Shown piece after piece: positions 57,801 through 64,000 of a stretch of DNA of 64,000 nt. This DNA comes from Aquila chrysaetos chrysaetos (Eukaryota > Chordata > Aves > Accipitriformes > Accipitridae). A model generated the notes under the pieces. The model searched no databases. It was not told the DNA's origin and saw only the letters and a program-made list of their open reading frames with translations. The stretch is from the NCBI RefSeq assembly GCF_900496995.4, contig NC_044019.1, forward strand, positions 1,488,001 through 1,552,000, given 5' to 3'. Both the position numbers and the translations under genes were made by a program. The stretch's first letter is position 1, and the number at the start of each line of letters is the position of its first letter.

Positions 57801-59232
57801 GCAGTCCGACGAGCAAAACGGGGATCTCCGAGACCAACGCAGGGCTCGGACCCCTGCAGGCACTCACAGCTGCTCCAGGACAGGGCGGCCACCAGCACCC
57901 GCGAGACAAACGGCTGCGCTGCACTCCAGGGGCAGCTCATTTTAAGAAACTCATTTTCAGATGAGCTACTCGCGGTATAATTCATGTCTCCACATGACGA
58001 ACATTTCTTGGCAATCGCCAGCTCCCTGGCTGCAAGCTGATGCATTTTTAAATCTTGGTTCCCAATGGAAGAGGTATTTGCCAGCGCTGCTGGAGCCTCT
58101 GGTCCCTGCTCTGCCTTTTGAGCGAGAAACCGCGCAGCCCGCTTGCAAGACCTGGCAGAGGACAGCAGCTCTCCGCTGCTTTCCTTGCAACCACATCAAG
58201 GCCAGCACTCGCAGTTTCTCCTCTCCTGGACCTTCTCACCCCCGAGATGATCCCAGCAGCCATGCGCGAGCAGGACAGCCTCTCCATGTGCCCACGGCAT
58301 CCACGCACATGCAGGGCAGCAGCCACAGCTCAGAAGCTGCCTGGTGGCACTTCGGTGCCGGAGAAGACCTGAAGCAGGTTTGGGGCCAGCAGGAGCTGCG
58401 CTGCAGAGGGGCGACCAAATGGTCCCGCACCCATCCCGCAACCCCAGCGCTCTGCACCTGCCAGCCCAAAAATAACGCTTTGCCATACAAACCCTCTTGC
58501 CGGAGGATCACCAGATGCTTTATGAATGTAAAGCCTTGCAATTAGGATCATGAATCACAGATGAAGGAGTTGGCCTCCAGCAACGCAAAAGTTGGCTCAG
58601 GAGTTTGATGTGAGCCACGAGATATTGCAAACTCAAGATCATATAAATGGCAGCCTGGCTGGAGGGAGCAGCACCGCAATGGCAGGGAGATGCTCTGCAA
58701 AGACCAGGGCAGGACACAAGACCAGTGTCGAGGATGGGAAAGTTCCCCCATGGGCTGACTCAGAGGGTTTTATTTTGGTGACCGCAGACACACGGTCCTC
58801 AAATGCAACAAGCCGGAGCAGCCGCCCCAGCAGCCCAGCCCCAGGCTCGCCGTAGGGGTTGTGCTGCCTGCCCGGAGCTCACCCAGCAAAGCAGGGAGGG
58901 ATAATGACTTTTCCTTTCTAAATTACTTTAAGATCCAAAGATTTTTTTAAAAAGCCATTATCTGTGCACAGCCTGGTGCAGTGGTGCCTACCCAGGACGC
59001 GGCTATTTATAAGAGCGGTGATGTGGGGCAGCCAGCACAGGGAGCGGGAGCAGGGGTGATGCTCAGTGCCCGATGGGCGCTGTGGCATCCAGCACCTCCA
59101 GTGTGCGAGATGGGCTCTCACCTGGCCTTGGCTGCTTCGGCCCAGGTGGGAGAGACTCCACAGCCCTTTGGTGAACACGCAGGCTGGGCTCACCCCTTCT
59201 GCGCCACGTCCCTGACCCAGAGTGCTCAGGGT

Positions 59233-60110
59233 TGTATTGGCTTTGTGTGGCAAGGTTTTGGTTACAGGGGTGGCTTCTGTGAGAAGCTGCTGGAAGCTTC
59301 TCCCATGTCCAACAGAGCCGACGTCAGCTGGCTCCAAGACGGACCCGCCACTGGCCAAGGCTGAGCCCATCAGTGACGGTGGCAGCACCTCCAGGATAAC
59401 AGATGTAAGAAGGGGAAAAAACTGCTGCAGCAACTACAGCTGGAGAGAGGAGTGAGAATATGTAAGAGAAACAACTCTGCAGACACCAAGGTTGGTGAAG
59501 AAGGAAGGGGAGGAGATGCTCCAGGTGCCAGAGCAGAGATTCCCCTGCAGCCCGTGGGGAAGACCATGGTGAGGCAGGCTGTCCCCCTGCAGCCCATGGA
59601 GGTCCATGCAGATCTCCACCTGCAGCCCAGGGAGGACCCCACGCCGGAGCAGGGGGATGCCTGAAGGAGGCTGTGACTCCGTAGGAAGCCCACGCTGGAG
59701 CACGGAGAAGTCCTGCCCCTGAAGATGATGGAGTGGCAGAGACAACGCGTGATGAACTGACCCCAACCCTCATTCCCCATCCCCCTGCGCCGCTGCTGGG
59801 GAGGAGGTGGAGAAAATGGGGAGTGGAGTTGGGCTGGGAAGGAGGGAGGGGGTGGGGGGAAGGTGTTCTAAGGTTTGGGTTTATTGCTCATTATCCGACT
59901 CTGATTTAATTGGTAATAAATTAAACTAATTTTTCTCAAAGCCAAGTCTGTTTTGCCCGTGACGGTAATTGGTTGAGTGATGTCTCCCTGTCCCTTATCT
60001 TGACCCACAAGCCTGTCATTGTGTTTTCTCTCCCCTGTCCAGCTGAGGAGGGGGAGCGATAGAGCGGCTTTGGCGGGCACCTGGCTTCCAGCCAGGGTCA
60101 ACCCACCACA
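59233..60110 (+). mobile_element. solo LTR of the same endogenous retrovirus family (copy 2, 878 bp)
   Basis: Starts TGTATTGG and ends ACCACA, aligned end to end with LTR copy 1. Flanking direct repeat GGGT (59,229-59,232 and 60,111-60,114), 4 bp. AATAAA at 59,915-59,920 gives plus orientation, antisense to AGO1. It has two of the CCCACGCTGGAGCA-like cores against six in copy 1. No internal viral genes adjoin it. It lies in AGO1 intron 1. Confidence 0.82.
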
Positions 60111-62999
60111 GGGTACCCCCACGATTTGCCTCAGTGCAAATCCTCCTGAAAGCCGCCCTCCGCCTGGCTCGGAGGACGCTGTGCCGGGGAACCCCGGGCA
60201 GCACAACGCAGCATCCCTGGGCACCTTGTGCCTGCAGTCCCTGGCTGCAGCTCAGAGCAGCAGAAAAGGGGGCCAGTGGCGAAACGGGCCGGTTCCCCTT
60301 TGGTAGAAGAAGCCTCATTAAAAAGCGCCCCAAACCACCCGGAGACAGGGGGGCTTCTGCATACCTCAACTCTCCATGGCGAAGCTGCACAGGCTCCCAC
60401 TTTGTCATGTAAATGCGGGCGCCCGGGGCCCGGGGGCTGGAGGGCGAGTGTTGTTCCTGCAGCACAATGCGGCCAGTGAGCGGGATGAAATCTGCCTGCC
60501 ATTATAAATTCAGCGGCCCGGGAGAAATCACAGACTTTCGCACACAAAAGCCGTGCCCTGGGGATGCGCCGGGAGCATCACCGCCGCTGCCACCACCACC
60601 ACCCCTTCGCCGGGTGCACGCGCAAAGCACCGGCGGGCAGAGACGGCGGTGAGGGCAGCGCCGCCAAGGTGAAAGTCCGTTTGGGGTAATTATTGCTGGA
60701 ATATGCTTTGTTTCTATTATTTATTGTAACAGCTGGGGAACATGACCTGCTGCCCAACAGCTGCCTGCACCCAGGCAAAGCCGCCGGTGGGACGGCATGA
60801 AATTACCATGTCATTTAAATCCTCTCCAGCGCCGCATTCAGCTGAGGGGCCACGGGAACGGGGCCGAGACAAAAGGGAGTTTTATTGCGGCGGCGGGTCC
60901 CCGTCAACCCCCTCCCCATGCACCCGGCACTGCCAAAATACAGCCGGGAATCGGAGAGGAGGAAGCGGGGCTGCGGCACACCAAACGCTGCTGGACACTC
61001 AGCGTGGTCCATCCTCACCCTGAGCCATTTCCTACCCTAAACCAGCCCCAGAAACCACCCAGGGAAGAGAAACCCCCCAGTCGGGAAGCAAAGCAAGTGG
61101 CAGCACCAGCAGGAAAGGCAACTGCTGGCAGGGCGAGCAATCAGCTTTCCCAGTCTCCAGGCTCAACATCTTCAAAACTGCCAGCTCTAAGCAGTGACCG
61201 ACGCCGTCCCACAAAGCCCAGACTTCAAAAAGCACCACCTCATCTCTGCCAGCCCACACATCACACCCGCCGCCTGCTCCTTCCCGAGTCGCCGTGAACA
61301 TAACCAGGTTCACGCAGCTGCAGGCGCTTTTTGGTTTGACACTAAACCGAGTTTAAGTAGATCACACCCATGCGGGGCAGAGGGCTCCGGCTGCAGCCGT
61401 TGACGTGCAGCATTAAACCTGTCCTGTGCGCCACAGCCCATCTTCCAAGGGGAAGTCTGAGCTGCCCAAGCGCTGCTCCTGCCCCACATTGTGGTGGCTG
61501 CGTCCAAGAAATGTGCCAAAACAGGCTCTAATCTGTCTTACTACGGTATTTACTTCTGAAAGCAGTTTAGTTCTTTGTATCCTCGACACGGAGTGGCAAG
61601 CGCTGCAAAGGGCATCGTCGCGCCCTGTCAAACCTCAGCTTCCCGCTTAGAAATAGCGGGTGACAAACTTGAAAGCATCAGGTTAAAGTTCTGCCCCACC
61701 GCCGCCGAGGCCAGTGCTGCCTGCCGCACCCGGTGTGCATGGTCCCGCAGCCCGGGCTGGGCCAGAGAGTGAACCTGTGGATGCTGCAACGGAGCATAAC
61801 AAGCAGCAGCAAGAGCATCGCCACGTCCACCGCACCCGTTCGCAGGGATTGCAAACCAGCTGCTTTGGCTCCAGGGAGAGCGGCACAGTGTGGTGATGCC
61901 AGCGGCACGGACATGGCTCGACCCGCGGCGGCATGAGCCAACCCATGAGGGTCTTGCTGAGCCAGCCCTGGCTGCCCAGTGGCTCCGCGTCCCCCTTTTC
62001 GCTCCCTCTGATGGGGTGCAAGAAGCACCCATCACCATGAGTGCCACCATCTCTGCCAAACGCACCACGCGGCTTGTCCGGACTGCGTGACCCCGCACCA
62101 TGAGCCCGGGGTCCCTGCTAATGGCGCCTGGACCGGGCAAAAGCTGACACCCCTCCTGGTCTCGCACCACTCCCGCAGACTTTCCAGGCAGCAGCCAGGG
62201 ACGCGCAGAGCTGGGAGCAGCAGACAAAGGCAGCCCCCAGCGCCAGAGGGGACAGGACAAAGGCGACGCCGGCTCCTTTCCATGTCCCTTCACGTCCCCG
62301 CAGTGGGTGCACCATGCCACGGGCAGCCCCGCAGAGCCACCGGCCAGGGTCTCCTGGTGAGGGGTTTAAAACCCACAGGCAGCTTCGCCACAGCTCACCC
62401 TGCCGAAAGAGCAGCGCTTTTCTGCCTGATTTGGCTTCCTTTTAACATCTGCCATCTTAATAACTTGTCCCTGTTCTGTTCTTCCCTGGGTTTAGAGAGA
62501 GGCTGCAAATAGTATTTAGAGATAAATCATACACGCTGTGTCTCCAGGCAAGGTGCTTCTCCCAGTTTTGTTTCTCAGTATAATCCCATCCCAGAAACAG
62601 ACACGTGCGATCTCATGTTTCCTGAAGATAAAGAGATCCAACAGACGGAACAGCTTTGGGGTTTTTGCAGGGTTTAGCACAGGAAGACAACGGTTAAGAT
62701 TAACAGCATTTAGGAAGTTTGTGAGGGATAAAGAAAACTAAAAGTTGGGGGGAAACTGACTTCAGTTTTTAAAACTAGTGCATGCATGCCTCCCTGAGCA
62801 GTGCCTGCGGGTCAGAAGATGTCCCAGGTTCCCTCGCCACCTTTCCAAATGTCTTTGAGTTGGGCACATCCAGGCACACGCTGGGTTTCTGCTTTATTAC
62901 CCTGACAGGTCATGGCCTGGCATCGTCAGAGCTCGAAAGTGAGCCCCATACCTGGGCTCCGTTGCAGGCAAAGGGATGCTAAGGCAGGGCAGGATCTGC

Positions 63000-64000
63000 G
63001 GCGGCTCCTGCGACACGGCGTAAACGTCTCCCCTGCATGCAGGGTGACCCGGGTGTGAGCAGACGTCCCCCAGCAAGATTTGGGGAGGAAAGGGGAAATT
63101 TCCAAGAGCGCAGCATCAGAGCCCTGCTCTCAGCGCAGCCCCCACCACCCCAGGGACCCCCCGCGCTGCCAGCGGGACCAAACCCCAAACCCATACCCCC
63201 CGAGCGTGGCCCTATCTTATCCGAGAGATCGTTTTAAAGCACCAAGCACCTTAACAGAATTAGTTAAGGCCGGTGGTAGGAGGGTGCAGGCGCGCCGGCA
63301 GCATTATCTGCGTCGCCCGAGGCGGCAGCGCCGCTATCGCCCCGAGGCACCGGCAAAGCCCTCGACGCAGCCACCAAATCACGGCTTCCAGAGGCCAATA
63401 AATCAGCCCCAAACACAAAGCGCCAGCAGCCAGAAGGTAACGCAGACACGAAGAGGTCTCCATGCAACACTTAAAATTAAATACCGTAAGGAAGGTCCAA
63501 AGTTTGGTCGTAAACCCGCAGCAGTTTTATGTCAAAATCTCGCCACGCCACCGCATTACAGCGGGCAGCAAACTTGCCAGCACGAGAGCCGCGAAAGGGC
63601 AGCGGTCCCCAGTCCCCACCGCTCCCTCCCCTCCTCCTGCCTTGTTTTAGGCACCAAAATCCTTCTGCGACTCAGAGCAGCACAAGTTCGCGACGGTCAC
63701 GCCGAGCACGGGAGCGAGCAGCTGCCGACGTGACGGCCGGCCGGGCGAGTTTTGGGGAACAGCCTGGCGCGAAGGGTCCAGACCGAAAGCACCATCAGCT
63801 GCTCCCAATTCCCGCCGGGTGCGCGGAGGTAGGAGTGGGGGGACGTGGGGGTACGGGGTGACTCTGGAGCTCAGCCCCCGCGGCCCCTCACCAGCAGCCG
63901 GCCACGCACAGCCCCGGCTCCGCGCATGCCCCGCCGTGGGGAGAGGAGCCGCTTCGTGCTGTCACGGCGCGCAGCATCGCCGGCCCCACGCCAGCTCCCG
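63000..64000. promoter_or_regulatory. CpG-rich segment, possible edge of AGO1 promoter island
   Basis: CpG density rises from about 63.0 kb to the window end, with strings such as GGCGCGCC-like and CCGGCCGGGCG and an NRF1-like GCGCATGC near 63,922. In AGO genes exon 1 lies in a CpG island, so exon 1 is probably just past 64,000. This is inference from composition only. Confidence 0.4.

Larger units (their letters stand above)
54885..64000 (-). other. AGO1 intron 1 (5' part of gene, open at window end)
   Basis: GC-rich DNA upstream of AGO1 exon 2. It holds LTR copy 2 at 59,233-60,110, an AT-rich insert at about 60,680-60,735 in GC-rich DNA, and a CpG-rich part from about 63 kb. No sequence encoding the AGO1 N-terminal MEAGPSG-like start was found on the minus strand. 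Confidence 0.65.

Noticed and set aside
63260..63463. Minus-strand 67-aa ORF starting METSSCLRYLLAAGALCLGL with a hydrophobic stretch
   Set aside because: It lies in CpG-rich DNA with no support beyond length, and does not resemble the AGO1 N-terminus.

Overview
The window is vertebrate nuclear DNA, most likely from a bird. Two Argonaute genes lie head to tail on the minus strand. The upstream one (41,084 to beyond 54,884) is AGO1; the downstream one (2,598-33,751) is AGO3. Their order and orientation match the vertebrate AGO4-AGO1-AGO3 cluster; AGO4 would lie beyond the high-coordinate end. The bird assignment is inferred from short introns, the strong GC contrast and two endogenous retrovirus LTRs of avian appearance; no database search was possible.

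Layout from low to high coordinates: AGO3 3'UTR or downstream flank (1-2,597); AGO3 exons 19 to 2 (2,598-24,645) in AT-rich DNA; a 9-kb first intron (24,646-33,732); AGO3 exon 1 inside a CpG island (about 33,400-34,900); an AT-rich stretch with the AGO1 3'UTR and the intergenic spacer (34,900-41,083); the compact, GC-rich AGO1 body, exons 19 to 2 (41,084-54,884); and AGO1 intron 1 running to the window end, which becomes CpG-rich after about 63 kb. AGO1 exon 1 was not found and probably lies just outside.

All AGO3 exons join in frame (2,583 nt, 860 codons plus stop). The 18 visible AGO1 exons join in frame with the same intron positions and phases; apart from exon 1 (AGO1 copy not seen), exon 2 and exon 4, every exon has the same length in both genes. 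AGO3 keeps the full slicer tetrad (D598, E638, D670, H808), while AGO1 has Arg at the last position. Both keep the guide 5'-phosphate pocket. They encode small-RNA-guided silencing proteins that work with GW182/TNRC6 partners in the cytoplasm.

The most notable observations are: (1) exon 12 of AGO1 and AGO3 is nearly identical in nucleotide sequence (172 of 173 core bases) while other exons with equally identical protein are about 80% identical, which points to gene conversion; (2) downstream of the AGO1 UGA stop there is a 58-codon in-frame extension with a let-7 7mer-A1 site 15 nt after the stop, matching the arrangement of the mammalian Ago1x readthrough system; (3) a canonical AATAAA starts 3 nt after the AGO3 stop codon; (4) two same-family solo LTRs, one in each gene, differ in internal repeat number; (5) a perfect 48-bp tandem duplication lies between the genes. 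No tRNA, rRNA, CRISPR or bacterial feature was seen.
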